From contig OZ252103.1 of the NCBI GenBank assembly GCA_965248395.1, positions 248,001 through 312,000 of the forward strand: a DNA stretch of 64,000 nt, in the 5' to 3' direction. The DNA comes from JAAXHH01 sp965248395. Lineage in GTDB: Bacteria; JAAXHH01. The notes below the pieces were generated by a model. The model saw only the letters and a list, made by a program, of their open reading frames with translations. It was not told where the DNA came from and ran no database searches. Positions 18,298-27,263 of this stretch are shown here, in pieces. Numbering within the stretch: the first letter of the stretch is position 1; each line of letters starts with the position of its first letter. A program made the translations under genes and the position numbers.

Positions 18298-19698
18298 ATG
18301 TCAGCCAAAACAATGTACGAGAAGGTCTGGGACCAGCACGTAGTCAAGGAGATGCCCGACGGGCTGTCCGTCCTCTACATCGACGCCCACCTGATCCACG
18401 AGGTGACCTCTCCGCAGGCCTTCGAGGGACTGCGGGCCGCGGGCCGGAAGCTGCGGCGGCCGGATCTGACCTACGCCACGATGGACCACAACGTGCCCAC
18501 CACCGACCGGTCCCTTCCCATGTCCGACGAGATCGCCAAGCTGCAGGTGGATATGCTGGCCCGGAACTGCAAGGAATTCAGCGTTCCCCTCTACGATCTC
18601 GACTCTCCCCGCAACGGCATCGTCCACGTGATCGGGCCGGAACTGGGCATCACGCAGCCGGGCAGGACCATGGTCTGCGGCGACAGCCACACGTCCACCC
18701 ACGGCGCCTTCGGCGCGCTGGCTTTCGGCATCGGCACCAGCGAGGTCGAACACGTCATGGCCACGCAGTGCCTGCTCCAGCAGCGCTCCAGGACCTACGA
18801 AATCCTCGTCGACGGAGTGTTGAGCGACGGGGTTACCGCCAAGGACATCATCCTGAACATCATCCGCCATACCGGTACGGCCGGGGGTACGGGATCGGTG
18901 ATCGAATACACGGGAAGCACCATCCGAAGCCTGTCCATGGACGAGCGGATGACGATCTGCAACATGTCCATCGAACTGGGAGCCCGCGCCGGTCTCATCG
19001 CGCCCGACGATACCACTTTCGAGTACCTGGCGGGGCGGGAATTCGTCCCCGCTGGAGCGGATTTCGACCGGGCCGTGGAGCGATGGCGCAAGCTGGCGAC
19101 CGACGAGGAAGCGGAATACGACGAGTGCCTGACCATCCAGGCGGAAGGAATCATTCCGCAGGTGACCTGGGGTACCAATCCCGGCATGGTTACAGACGTA
19201 ACCGGCATCGTGCCCGATCCCGGCGATATGACCAGTGAAAACGACCGGCGCGCCGCGGAAAAGGCCCTGACCTACATGGCGCTGGAACCCAACACGTCGA
19301 TCACGGATATCCCGATCGACCGGGTTTTCATCGGCAGTTGCACGAATTCCCGGCTCAGCGACCTGCGCGCGGCCGCGGACGTCATCAAAGGCCGCCGGGT
19401 ATCGTCCCGGGTCACTGCCCTGGTGGTGCCCGGATCCCACTCGGTCAAACAGCAGGCGGAAGCCGAGGGACTGGACCGGATCTTCAAGGAGGCCGGATTC
19501 GAGTGGCGCGAAGCCGGTTGCAGCATGTGCCTGGGGATGAATCCGGACATCCTGCAGCCCGGAGAACGGTGCGCAAGCACCTCCAATCGCAATTTTGAAG
19601 GCCGGCAGGGCCGGAACGGAAGGACGCACCTGGTCAGCCCGGCCATGGCCGCGGCGGCAGCCGTCGCCGGCCATTTCGTCGACGTGAGAAACTGGTAG
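18298..19698 (+). CDS. leuC: 3-isopropylmalate dehydratase large subunit
   Basis: This 466-residue aconitase-family subunit, with LeuD, isomerises 2-isopropylmalate to 3-isopropylmalate in leucine synthesis. Diagnostic stretches are VCGDSHTSTHGAFGALAFGIGTSE and the three cluster cysteines: GSCTNSR near residue 347 and CSMCLGMNPD near 407-410. The length is typical for the bacterial type. The ATG at 18298 has GGGGA eight bases upstream; the open frame extends to 18220 but those residues do not match the family. leuD follows 23 bases later. Confidence 0.97.
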   Translation: MSAKTMYEKVWDQHVVKEMPDGLSVLYIDAHLIHEVTSPQAFEGLRAAGRKLRRPDLTYATMDHNVPTTDRSLPMSDEIAKLQVDMLARNCKEFSVPLYDLDSPRNGIVHVIGPELGITQPGRTMVCGDSHTSTHGAFGALAFGIGTSEVEHVMATQCLLQQRSRTYEILVDGVLSDGVTAKDIILNIIRHTGTAGGTGSVIEYTGSTIRSLSMDERMTICNMSIELGARAGLIAPDDTTFEYLAGREFVPAGADFDRAVERWRKLATDEEAEYDECLTIQAEGIIPQVTWGTNPGMVTDVTGIVPDPGDMTSENDRRAAEKALTYMALEPNTSITDIPIDRVFIGSCTNSRLSDLRAAADVIKGRRVSSRVTALVVPGSHSVKQQAEAEGLDRIFKEAGFEWREAGCSMCLGMNPDILQPGERCASTSNRNFEGRQGRNGRTHLVSPAMAAAAAVAGHFVDVRNW

Positions 19699-19721
19699 CC
19701 ACAAAGGAAACGGAGTACAGC

Positions 19722-20318
19722 ATGGCGGAACCCTTTACCCGTCACAGCGGCCCGGTCGTCCCCCTGGACCGGATCAACGTGGATACGGACCAGATCATCC
19801 CCAAGCAGTTCCTGAAGCGGATCGAGCGCACCGGGTTCGGACAGTTCCTGTTCTACGACTGGCGTTTCACGAACGACGGTTTGCCCAATCCCGATTTCGT
19901 GCTCAACGAGGACAGATACCGGAACGCCACGATCCTCGTTACCGGGGATAACTTCGGCTGCGGGAGTTCCCGCGAACACGCCCCGTGGGCCCTGCAGGAC
20001 TATGGCTTTCGCGCGATCATCGCGCCTTCCTTCGCGGACATCTTCTACAACAACTGCTTCAAGAACGGGCTGCTTCCCGTCGTGTTGCCCGCCGATACCG
20101 TGCACCGTATGCTCGCAAGCGCCACGGAACAGCACCCCTATTCCGTTTCGATAGACCTCGAAAGGCAGATCGTCACCGAACCGGACGGCGCCTCCGACCG
20201 GTTCGAGGTCGATCCCTTTCGCAAGACCTTTATCCTGAAGGGTCTGGACGAAATCGGCTGGACCCTTCAATACAAGGATGATATAGCGGAGTATGAACGT
20301 ACCCAGTGTACCGGTTGA
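19722..20318 (+). CDS. leuD: 3-isopropylmalate dehydratase small subunit
   Basis: This 198-residue swivel-domain subunit is the partner of LeuC. It shows NVDTDQIIPKQFLKRIERTGFG, GDNFGCGSSREHAPWAL and SFADIFYNNCFKNGLLP, all characteristic of LeuD. AAAGGAAACGGAG precedes the ATG. The last 26 bases overlap the start of the downstream histidine kinase gene, so leucine synthesis genes and the signalling pair are probably one transcript. leuA and leuB are not in the window. Confidence 0.97.
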   Translation: MAEPFTRHSGPVVPLDRINVDTDQIIPKQFLKRIERTGFGQFLFYDWRFTNDGLPNPDFVLNEDRYRNATILVTGDNFGCGSSREHAPWALQDYGFRAIIAPSFADIFYNNCFKNGLLPVVLPADTVHRMLASATEQHPYSVSIDLERQIVTEPDGASDRFEVDPFRKTFILKGLDEIGWTLQYKDDIAEYERTQCTG

Positions 20319-23052
20319 CCAACTGCTCGCGCTGTCCCAGGTAAGCGACGAAATGTTGCGCAGCGTGTTCCACCGGGATCATCATGCCACGCTGCGCACG
20401 GTGACCCGGTGCGTCCACGATCTGCTCAACGCCGAGTACTGCGGGATCTTCCTCGTCCCGGAGGACGCGCCCCACGAACTCGAACTTACGGCGCAGTGCT
20501 CCGACCTTACCGGCCACGACGATCCCCCGCTTGTACGCCTCCCGATTCACAGCGCGCCGAAGGGCGGGATGACCGGCCACATCGCCGAGCAGGGGGACGT
20601 AGTCCGTCTCCACGGGACCCAGATCACGCAGAGCCCCTTTTACACCGGTGATGTCCGCGATTACCTGGCCGACAAGAAACTGCGGTCTCTCCTCGCCATC
20701 CCGATCAAAGACCGTAAGAACGTGATCCTGGGACTCGTCAAGGCGGAGAACAAGCGTCGTACGGACGGTTCGCCGTCTTCAGACGGATTCGACGAGGCGG
20801 ACGAATACGTCGCCCGGATCCTGGCCAACAAGATCTCCATCGTACTGGAGCACCTGCGGACTGTTACTATAAACCGGAACCTGGTGCACGCGATCCATAC
20901 CCTGCGGGACCGCGGGTCTATTCTCGACGAGATCCTCCGGTGCAGCCGGGCGCTCGTTCGCGCCGATCGCTGTGATCTCCTGCTGTGGAACGAAGCGCTG
21001 GGCGACCTGGTAGCCGGCGCCCACCTTGGGGAAACGGTCCTTACCCTGGGACGTCCGGTTCCGGGACCGAGCATCGTGCGCCGGCTTTGGAACGATCCCT
21101 CGCTGGCCGAGATCCAAGTGCCCGACGTGTCGATGAATCCCTATTACCATGAGATCGACGGCCGGACCCGTAGCCAGACGTCGGTCAAGCTGCGGTTCGA
21201 AGACCGGGATATCGGCGTGCTGAGCGTGGAATCCTTCCAGTCCGACTCCTTCGACGATCACGATCTGGAGATGCTTCAATGGCTCGGCCACCACGCGGCG
21301 ATCGCCTACCAGGTCGTCGGGCGGGAGGTCCAGTTCCGCGGCATCGTGGAGCGCCTGGTCGAACATTCCCCTCCCCGGGACGAACTGCTCAACCGGATCC
21401 TCGTCAGCATACGGTCGATCTACGGTTTTACCGACTGCGTCATCTACACGGTCGACAACACGGAACAGATGCTTCAATGCCGATCATACATCGGTTGCGA
21501 GGGATTCGATGAAGACCCTTCCGTGCTCAGCTACCGGTTCGACGACAACACCCTGGCGAGCAAGGTCTACCGCGAACGCAAGGGATACCTGTGCGTCGAC
21601 CCGAAGACCGACCCGAATATCAGCCGACGCGCCCTTGACCGGTTCGGTTTCAATGCCCCCATCCTCGCCATCCCCCTGATCTACAACGAAAAGGTCGTGG
21701 GCGTCTGCACGCTCTGGAGCCAGTCCGGCAAGGTTACGCCCGGCGCGCAGCACCTGGAAGAAATGGAGCCCTTCGCCCGGCTGGCGGCCGCCAATATCGC
21801 ACTATCCGAAACCGAGCGGCATCGGGGCAAGGTGCTGGAATGCATCCAGGAAATCCTGACCCAGATGCAGACCGAGATGTCGCGGGAGAAGAACCTGCGG
21901 CTCATCCTTCACGGCGTGCAGTCCGCCGGGTTCGATCGAGTACGCATATACGAAGTGGACGAGACCCAGGAGCATCTCGTGGGTATCGACTCCGTGGGCA
22001 TGGAAGATCCGGAAGCCTTCATCGGTTATTCCATGTCCATCAGGGAGAACCCCTACGTCAACCACGTGGCCAGGCAGTCACGAACCCGTCCCGCCGCCTG
22101 CTGGTTCGATCCCGCCGACCCGGCCTTCTGGGGTCCGGATCCTGCCGCAGCCAGCCTTGGCAAGGCCGACGACCTGCCCTGGCTGGACGTGCCCCTGGTC
22201 ATCGCCGGTCGGCTCTATGGCATGATCGGAGCGGACAACATGCATACCCGCCGTGAAATCACGCGGGACCACCTGGAATTCATGAACGTCGTGGGCGCCC
22301 TGACCGCGCAGGTCATCGCCAATTCGCAGACCGTGGAACTCCTGCGGGACCGCACCCGCGCCGAGGCGCGTAGCGAACTGGCCCAGCGGACGCTGCACGC
22401 TTTGAAGACGCCGGCCATGGCCACGCAGATCTTCCTCAGACATCTCAACCAGGCGGTTGACGGTGGAGTATCGGGCAATGGCCAGGCGGGACAGCTCGTG
22501 GACAAGATCCGGGGACAGGTCGATCGTATCGCCGCTATCGCCGAGGACATGCAGCGGCTGACCAAGCTGACACTTACGCCTAAACGGCGGGTGGATATCA
22601 ATGAAATCGTGCGGCGTACCGTCATGGACAGCCTGGTCAGCGAGGCATGCCAGGCGGAATTCGATTTCATCGAGCCGCCCCCTTTCGCGGAGGTCAACGT
22701 GGAGGAGATCGACCAGGTCATCACCGAACTCACCGGCAACGCCTGGAAGGTCATGGAGTACAACGGACGCATCCACGTATCCACGCGGCTCGGAAGCGCT
22801 TCGCAGTACCCCAAGCTAATGCACGGGCAAAAGGGGGAGTACGTATTGATAGACATCCGTGACACGGGTCCGGGAATCCCCGAATCCGTGCTCAACGAAC
22901 TGTTCGAACCCGGCGTGTCCACCACCGGCGGTTCCGGACTCGGGCTGTACGCCATACGGACCATCGCCACGGAACACCAGGGCGAGGTCTGGCTCGAAGA
23001 TACCGGTACGAACGGCGCTACCTTTACCTTTGCCCTGCCCCTGGCGGGCTGA
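20293..23052 (+). CDS. Soluble sensor histidine kinase with multiple GAF domains
   Basis: This 919-residue protein lacks membrane helices. About four GAF-like sensor domains fill residues 1-690 (recurring endings such as LRSLLAIPIKDRKNVILGLVKAEN, IGVLSVESFQSD, ILAIPLIYNEKVVGVCTLWS and LDVPLVIAGRLYGMIGADN). A dimerisation helix carries the probable phospho-histidine near residue 702 (TLHALKTPA), and a HATPase domain has the N box ELTGNAW (about 813), DTGPGIP (about 857) and GGSGLGLY (about 878). The cognate partner is probably the REC-PP2C protein 12 bases downstream. Signals are unknown. Its ATG lies inside leuD. Confidence 0.88.
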   Translation: MNVPSVPVDQLLALSQVSDEMLRSVFHRDHHATLRTVTRCVHDLLNAEYCGIFLVPEDAPHELELTAQCSDLTGHDDPPLVRLPIHSAPKGGMTGHIAEQGDVVRLHGTQITQSPFYTGDVRDYLADKKLRSLLAIPIKDRKNVILGLVKAENKRRTDGSPSSDGFDEADEYVARILANKISIVLEHLRTVTINRNLVHAIHTLRDRGSILDEILRCSRALVRADRCDLLLWNEALGDLVAGAHLGETVLTLGRPVPGPSIVRRLWNDPSLAEIQVPDVSMNPYYHEIDGRTRSQTSVKLRFEDRDIGVLSVESFQSDSFDDHDLEMLQWLGHHAAIAYQVVGREVQFRGIVERLVEHSPPRDELLNRILVSIRSIYGFTDCVIYTVDNTEQMLQCRSYIGCEGFDEDPSVLSYRFDDNTLASKVYRERKGYLCVDPKTDPNISRRALDRFGFNAPILAIPLIYNEKVVGVCTLWSQSGKVTPGAQHLEEMEPFARLAAANIALSETERHRGKVLECIQEILTQMQTEMSREKNLRLILHGVQSAGFDRVRIYEVDETQEHLVGIDSVGMEDPEAFIGYSMSIRENPYVNHVARQSRTRPAACWFDPADPAFWGPDPAAASLGKADDLPWLDVPLVIAGRLYGMIGADNMHTRREITRDHLEFMNVVGALTAQVIANSQTVELLRDRTRAEARSELAQRTLHALKTPAMATQIFLRHLNQAVDGGVSGNGQAGQLVDKIRGQVDRIAAIAEDMQRLTKLTLTPKRRVDINEIVRRTVMDSLVSEACQAEFDFIEPPPFAEVNVEEIDQVITELTGNAWKVMEYNGRIHVSTRLGSASQYPKLMHGQKGEYVLIDIRDTGPGIPESVLNELFEPGVSTTGGSGLGLYAIRTIATEHQGEVWLEDTGTNGATFTFALPLAG

Positions 23053-23064
23053 ACCCCAGGCATT

Positions 23065-24228
23065 ATGGCGAAACCCCTCGTACTTATTCTCGACGACGAC
23101 CCCGCCATGCTGGACGCGGTCTCCCTCGACCTGGCGCCTTCCTTCAACGTGATCTGCGCCTCCGGGGTGGAGGAGAGCGTGGAGAAGATCGTCAACGCCC
23201 GGGGCGCCGTGGAAGCGGCGGTCATCGACATGTGGATCGAGACGGACCGGGAAGGCGGCCTGGACGCGATCCAGCGCATCAGGGCCTGCGACGCGCCGCC
23301 TGAATGCATCGTTTTGACGGCCTATGGCACCCAGCCAAACATCGTCAAGTGCATGGAGGCGGGCGCCTTCAGCTACGTGGAAAAATCGGGCCGCATCGCC
23401 GACGACACCACCGGCTTGTTGATTACGACCATCAACCGGGCAGTGGAAACGCGCGGTCTGAAACAGCTCGAGGCGGCCCAGGAGCAGATCAAGGCGGACG
23501 AACGCCTCAAACAGGATATTCAGCGCGCCTACGAGATCCAGCGGTCCATGCTGCCCCAGGGCGACTTCCACCAGGCCGGCCTGCACTTTACCGGCTACTG
23601 CCAGCCGGCGGAAAACGTGGGAGGCGACTACTACGACTACTTCGCACTGCCCGATGACCGGGTCGGACTGCTGATCGGCGACGTGACCGGCCACGGGTTC
23701 AACGCGAGCATGATCATGGCCATGGCGCGCAGTTGCCGCTCCACGCAGACCCAGGTCGATCCGGGCGTCTCTTCGGTCATGGACGCCCTCAACCGGATCG
23801 TGCAGACCACCGGACCGGACTGGCTTTTCATGACCGCGTGCTATTTCCTCATCGATCCGTCGAATCGCCGTTTTTCCTATGCCAACGCCGGCCATCACTT
23901 CCCTTACCACTACCAGGCAAAGACCGGAAAAACGGAAGCGCTGGAATCGACCGGGCCGCTGCTCGGCGTGGACGCCACCCTGACCTATACAGCCCTGGAG
24001 CGAACCTGGGCCTCCGGCGACCTGCTGGTCCTCTACTCTGACGGGATCGTCGAAGCCGAAAATGCCGAGGGGGACTTCTTCGGAGAGGAGCGGCTGCGGA
24101 CCCTCGTGGAATCCAACGGGCATCATTCTCCGCCCGATATGAAGAAGACGATCATCGACAGCGTGGAGGCGTTCTGCCAGGGCGTGCCGATTCAGGACGA
24201 CGTGACGCTCGTCGTGGCGAAACTCTAG
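23065..24228 (+). CDS. Response regulator with PP2C/SpoIIE phosphatase output domain
   Basis: This 387-residue protein has a receiver domain at 1-125 (acidic DDD at 9-11, phospho-acceptor aspartate near 55 in AAVIDMW, lysine in VEKSG near 106), then a coiled linker (QLEAAQEQIKADERLKQDIQRAYEIQRSMLP). An RsbU/SpoIIE-type serine phosphatase follows, with GGDYYDYF, GDVTGHG, DALN, YANAGH, YSDGIVEA and DDVTLVV. Such proteins usually dephosphorylate anti-sigma-factor antagonists, but none is encoded nearby. It directly follows the GAF kinase and likely receives its phosphate. Confidence 0.9.
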   Translation: MAKPLVLILDDDPAMLDAVSLDLAPSFNVICASGVEESVEKIVNARGAVEAAVIDMWIETDREGGLDAIQRIRACDAPPECIVLTAYGTQPNIVKCMEAGAFSYVEKSGRIADDTTGLLITTINRAVETRGLKQLEAAQEQIKADERLKQDIQRAYEIQRSMLPQGDFHQAGLHFTGYCQPAENVGGDYYDYFALPDDRVGLLIGDVTGHGFNASMIMAMARSCRSTQTQVDPGVSSVMDALNRIVQTTGPDWLFMTACYFLIDPSNRRFSYANAGHHFPYHYQAKTGKTEALESTGPLLGVDATLTYTALERTWASGDLLVLYSDGIVEAENAEGDFFGEERLRTLVESNGHHSPPDMKKTIIDSVEAFCQGVPIQDDVTLVVAKL

Positions 24229-24239
24229 GGGGACGGTCG

Positions 24240-24827
24240 GTGGAGATCGTGGAAGAACCCCTTTCCGGGCTGGCGGAATACGGTGAGGTGCCCATCGCGT
24301 TCGAGGTGACATCGCGATACCGGCTCGATCCGGTGGACCGCGGCCTGGGCGGCATCGGGCTGGTGGAAGAACCGGTGGATCCGCCCTACGTCAAGGACTA
24401 CGACACGACATCCGAAGAAGGACCCGCCCGGTGGCTCCGGCGCTGGGATACGTCGTCATGGGGATTGCTCGCGGGCTACGACGGGCCCCGCCGGGTGGGC
24501 GGAGCAGTGTTGGCCCGGCAAACGGCGAACGTCAACATGCTGGAGGGACGCGATGACCTGGCGGTGCTGTGGGACCTGCGCGTCCACCCGGACTACAGGG
24601 GAACCGGTGTGGGGCGAAGTCTCTTCGAAGCCGCCATGGTCTGGGCAAAGCTGCACCAATGCGCCGAGTTGAAGATAGAGACCCAGAATATCAACGTCCC
24701 GGCCTGCCGGTTTTACGCCCGCCAAGGATGCCGGCTGAGTGCCATCGTATCTCACGCCTACGCCGAATTTCCCGATGAGATCCAGTTGATCTGGCGGCTG
24801 GCGCTGTGTCACCGGCCCCCAACATAG
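24240..24827 (+). CDS. GNAT family N-acetyltransferase
   Basis: This 195-residue acetyltransferase has the core LAVLWDLRVHPDYRGTGVGRSLFEAAMVWA (acetyl-CoA loop R-G-T-G-V-G) and a second half LKIETQNINVPACRFYARQGCRL. The start is a GTG at 24240, 11 bases after the phosphatase gene; weak purine-rich spacing (GGGGGACGG) precedes it. The substrate is unknown; the long N-terminal part (residues 1-90) is unlike the common small antibiotic acetyltransferases. Confidence 0.85.
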   Translation: MEIVEEPLSGLAEYGEVPIAFEVTSRYRLDPVDRGLGGIGLVEEPVDPPYVKDYDTTSEEGPARWLRRWDTSSWGLLAGYDGPRRVGGAVLARQTANVNMLEGRDDLAVLWDLRVHPDYRGTGVGRSLFEAAMVWAKLHQCAELKIETQNINVPACRFYARQGCRLSAIVSHAYAEFPDEIQLIWRLALCHRPPT

Positions 24828-24952
24828 GCCACGTAGTCGATACCCACGTGTAGTCTGACGTCGTGATTATCGCGTCGTTGGAACCGTAGTAGCGCACCGT
24901 GATCTTCGGTGCGTCCGCGCGACTCCGGCATGACAGTTATGCTCGCCGCCTC

Positions 24953-25828
24953 TTACCCGATCACGACCGTGATCGTCGCGGTTATCGAAACGCCTCCAGA
25001 GGTGGCCGTCACCAGCGTCGTGCCATTGGATACCGCCGCCACAAGACCGGTCGAGTCTACCGTGGCCACTTCAGGATGACTGCTCGACCACTCTGCCATC
25101 GCGCCCGGAATGGCCACGCCTTCCGCATCGTACCCCAGTACTTGCAACTGAAGGGTCTGGCCGATGGACGTCAGCGTCGCTTTGAGTATGTTGATATGGA
25201 AAGAAACAACCACCCGTTTGATCTCCACATATACGGGCCGCGACGTGTTGACGCCGCCCGAGGTGGCCGTGATCTGTGTGGTGCCTCTCGATACCGCCGC
25301 CACAAGACCGGTCGAGTCTACCGTGGCGAATTCCGGGTGGCTGCTGGACCACACTACCGCCGCACCCGGGATCGCCGTGTTGCCCGAGTCGTACACCACC
25401 GCCTCCAGCTGAACGGTCTGGCCAACCCACTCCAGGGTCGCAAAGGACGGGGTGACTACGATGCTGCCCGCTTCCTGATCCACGGTGACCGTCGCGCTTG
25501 CCGTGGCGTATTCTGACGAGACCGTAATCTGTGTGGATCCCATCGATACCGCCGTAACGACACCCCGGTCGCTCACCGTGGCGATATTCTCGTTGCCGCT
25601 TCGCCAGAATATCTCCGCATCCGTTGTCACCTTGCTGTTCCGGTCCTGTACCATGGCCTCGATCCATATCCGCTGACCGATGGCGGTAAGCACGATCGTA
25701 CTGGACGAAAGGTTGATGGTGAATTGTCCCTGGGTCGCCGGCTCCGAGGGACTTTTGCCACAGCCCGACAGCATGGCCAGGACTAGAACAAAAACACAAC
25801 GCGATAATTGAAACCGATGGGAAATCAT
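24953..25828 (-). CDS. Lipoprotein with three bacterial Ig-like (BIG2) repeats
   Basis: This 291-residue lipoprotein has a signal peptide (CVFVLVLAMLSGC) with lipobox L-S-G-C at about residues 20-23. Three Ig-like repeats of about 85 residues follow, each with patterns like LTAIGQRIWIEAMVQD and WSSSHPEFATVDSTGLVAAVSRGTTQITATSGG. It is likely anchored in the outer membrane or cell surface; binding partners are unknown. The ATG at 25828 has AAGG eight bases upstream and places the lipobox correctly; the frame is open to 25924. Repeats 2 and 3 are also nearly identical in DNA (see the 38-bp direct repeat). Confidence 0.85.
   Translation of the reverse strand: MISHRFQLSRCVFVLVLAMLSGCGKSPSEPATQGQFTINLSSSTIVLTAIGQRIWIEAMVQDRNSKVTTDAEIFWRSGNENIATVSDRGVVTAVSMGSTQITVSSEYATASATVTVDQEAGSIVVTPSFATLEWVGQTVQLEAVVYDSGNTAIPGAAVVWSSSHPEFATVDSTGLVAAVSRGTTQITATSGGVNTSRPVYVEIKRVVVSFHINILKATLTSIGQTLQLQVLGYDAEGVAIPGAMAEWSSSHPEVATVDSTGLVAAVSNGTTLVTATSGGVSITATITVVIG
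25029..25327. repeat. 38-bp direct repeat inside the Ig-like gene
   Basis: Positions 25029-25066 and 25290-25327 are identical over 38 bases (starting GATACCGCCGCC, ending CTACCGTGGC). They encode the same ATVDSTGLVAAVS segment of two BIG2 repeats, which points to recent duplication or gene conversion. Confidence 0.85.
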
Positions 25829-25892
25829 GTCATAGACCTTAAAAGATGTTCGAACGAGCGGATATGCGCCAGACCACGTAAACGAACCTCTC

Positions 25893-25926
25893 GGAACGAT
25901 CTGCCAAACGGAACGATCTGCCAAAC
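25893..25926. repeat. 17-bp tandem repeat
   Basis: GGAACGATCTGCCAAAC occurs twice head to tail, followed by a partial third copy (GGATTG). It lies 65-100 bases upstream of the lipoprotein start and could be an operator or a replication-slippage product. Confidence 0.7.
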
Positions 25927-26282
25927 GGATTGATTACTGTAATTTCAGCATGTCCTTTCTGTAAGTCGGCAATATAGCACACGATTGTATACTGCTCAAC
26001 CATATTAGGGGAGAGGGGAATTAACAGAAACGACGAGTTTTGTGGTATGCCTAAAAATCAATAAGATCAATTTGCAATAACGGTGGGTTGTGAATACCTG
26101 CAAGGGCAATGGGATTCCTGAGACCTGGCAATGTGCCTGAGCATTTCCTTTCTTTATCAGTTTGATTGTGTTCAGAATTAGATACACTATATGTTGTCCA
26201 GCAGTTATTTTGCAGGTAAAATGGAGTGGTAATTCAGACCTGTTGTGGTTCAACAGCCTGGAGTGTAACAACGGCCAGTATT

Positions 26283-26300
26283 ATTGTACAATTGTACAAT
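26283..26300. promoter_or_regulatory. Palindromic candidate operator upstream of the PhyH-creatininase genes
   Basis: ATTGTACAATTGTACAAT is a perfect 18-bp palindrome made of two overlapping ATTGTACAAT palindromes. It lies about 90 bases before the PhyH start. The half-site resembles operators of GntR-type regulators, but no such gene is in the window. Confidence 0.45.
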
Positions 26301-26388
26301 TTGAAATGGTTGAATTTGACCAAACCGCGGCGGAAAGTACAGATCTGATAGGTTAATCCAGATCTCAATATCCACCAGGAACTTCTTT

Positions 26389-27237
26389 ATGTATCCCACG
26401 CCCCTGACCGAATCCCAGCGCCATTCCTTTGAAGCAGACGGTTACCTGATCGTCCCCAACGCACTGGATTCCTCGGAAATCGAAGCACTGACGGCGACCG
26501 GCGACCGGCTCATGGACGGGTTTGAACACCCCGACTACTATGCCCATCGGCGTCCCGGACTCCTGCAGGAAAAGGCCTTTCTGGACCTTGCCACGAACGA
26601 GCGTACGGTCCCGCTGATCGTGGCCCTGCTTGACTTCAACATCCACATCACCAATACCGCGCTGATCTACAAACATCCACAGGCGCCGGAGGAGGTGAAA
26701 GAGGTCAACTGGCACCGGGACGTGGGGGTTTCCCTGGACGTCGGCCACGTCGTGCTTCCCCTCGTCGGCCTGAAGATCGGCTATTGCTTGACGGATTTCC
26801 CGGAGCCGGACACGGGAGCGACCATGTTCGTCCGGGGCAGCAACAACCTGAAGTCCGCCCTGGCCATACGCCGGGGCCAGATCCATCCAGACGAATACGA
26901 ACAGCCGATCCTACGGGCCGGCGACGCCTTTCTCTTCGAGAACCGGACCTACCACGCGCCTGCGTCGAATTACACGGACCGGGTCGCCAAGGTGGTCATC
27001 TACGGCTATCACTACCGGTGGATCAAGCCGGACCACTACATGCGGTTCTACAACGGGGTAACGCAGCCCGATGCCGGCCTGCTCGAAGCTACCGGTGACA
27101 TCGGACGCCAGTTGCTGGGCGCTACCACAGACTCCGAAGGCCGTGAGGCCCCCGATGGCATCGACTGGCCCATCCGGGAATGGGCCGAACTGCACGGACT
27201 GGACGTGGCCCAGGACGTTCACACGGTAGAGGTCTGA
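26389..27237 (+). CDS. Phytanoyl-CoA dioxygenase (PhyH) family protein
   Basis: This 282-residue non-haem iron oxygenase candidate has FEADGYLIVPNALDSSEIEAL at the N-terminus, the H-x-D iron pair in NWHRDVGVSLD, TGATMFVRGSN in the core, and the distal histidine in NRTYHAPASNYTDRVAKVV followed by arginine for 2-oxoglutarate. The substrate is unknown. AGGA lies eight bases before the ATG. The creatininase gene starts 27 bases after its stop, so both probably share a transcript and perhaps a pathway. Confidence 0.85.
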   Translation: MYPTPLTESQRHSFEADGYLIVPNALDSSEIEALTATGDRLMDGFEHPDYYAHRRPGLLQEKAFLDLATNERTVPLIVALLDFNIHITNTALIYKHPQAPEEVKEVNWHRDVGVSLDVGHVVLPLVGLKIGYCLTDFPEPDTGATMFVRGSNNLKSALAIRRGQIHPDEYEQPILRAGDAFLFENRTYHAPASNYTDRVAKVVIYGYHYRWIKPDHYMRFYNGVTQPDAGLLEATGDIGRQLLGATTDSEGREAPDGIDWPIREWAELHGLDVAQDVHTVEV

Positions 27238-27263
27238 TCCGTACCCTTGCCAGACAGGATGTC

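Larger units (their letters stand above)
25829..26388. other. AT-rich intergenic region
   Basis: The 560 bases between the divergent lipoprotein and PhyH genes are much richer in A+T than the surroundings. They hold a 17-bp tandem repeat (25893-25926) and an 18-bp palindrome (26283-26300). A minus-strand open frame at 26005-26271 has low-complexity composition and no start signal, so I do not call it a gene. Confidence 0.5.

Noticed and set aside
24691..24897. Minus-strand frame (MRYYGSNDAIITT start) overlapping the acetyltransferase end
   Set aside because: Most of it is antisense to the acetyltransferase; the rest is too short to judge and has no motif.
26005..26271. 88-codon minus-strand frame in the AT-rich gap
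   Set aside because: No ribosome site, no family resemblance, and composition explained by the AT-rich spacer.
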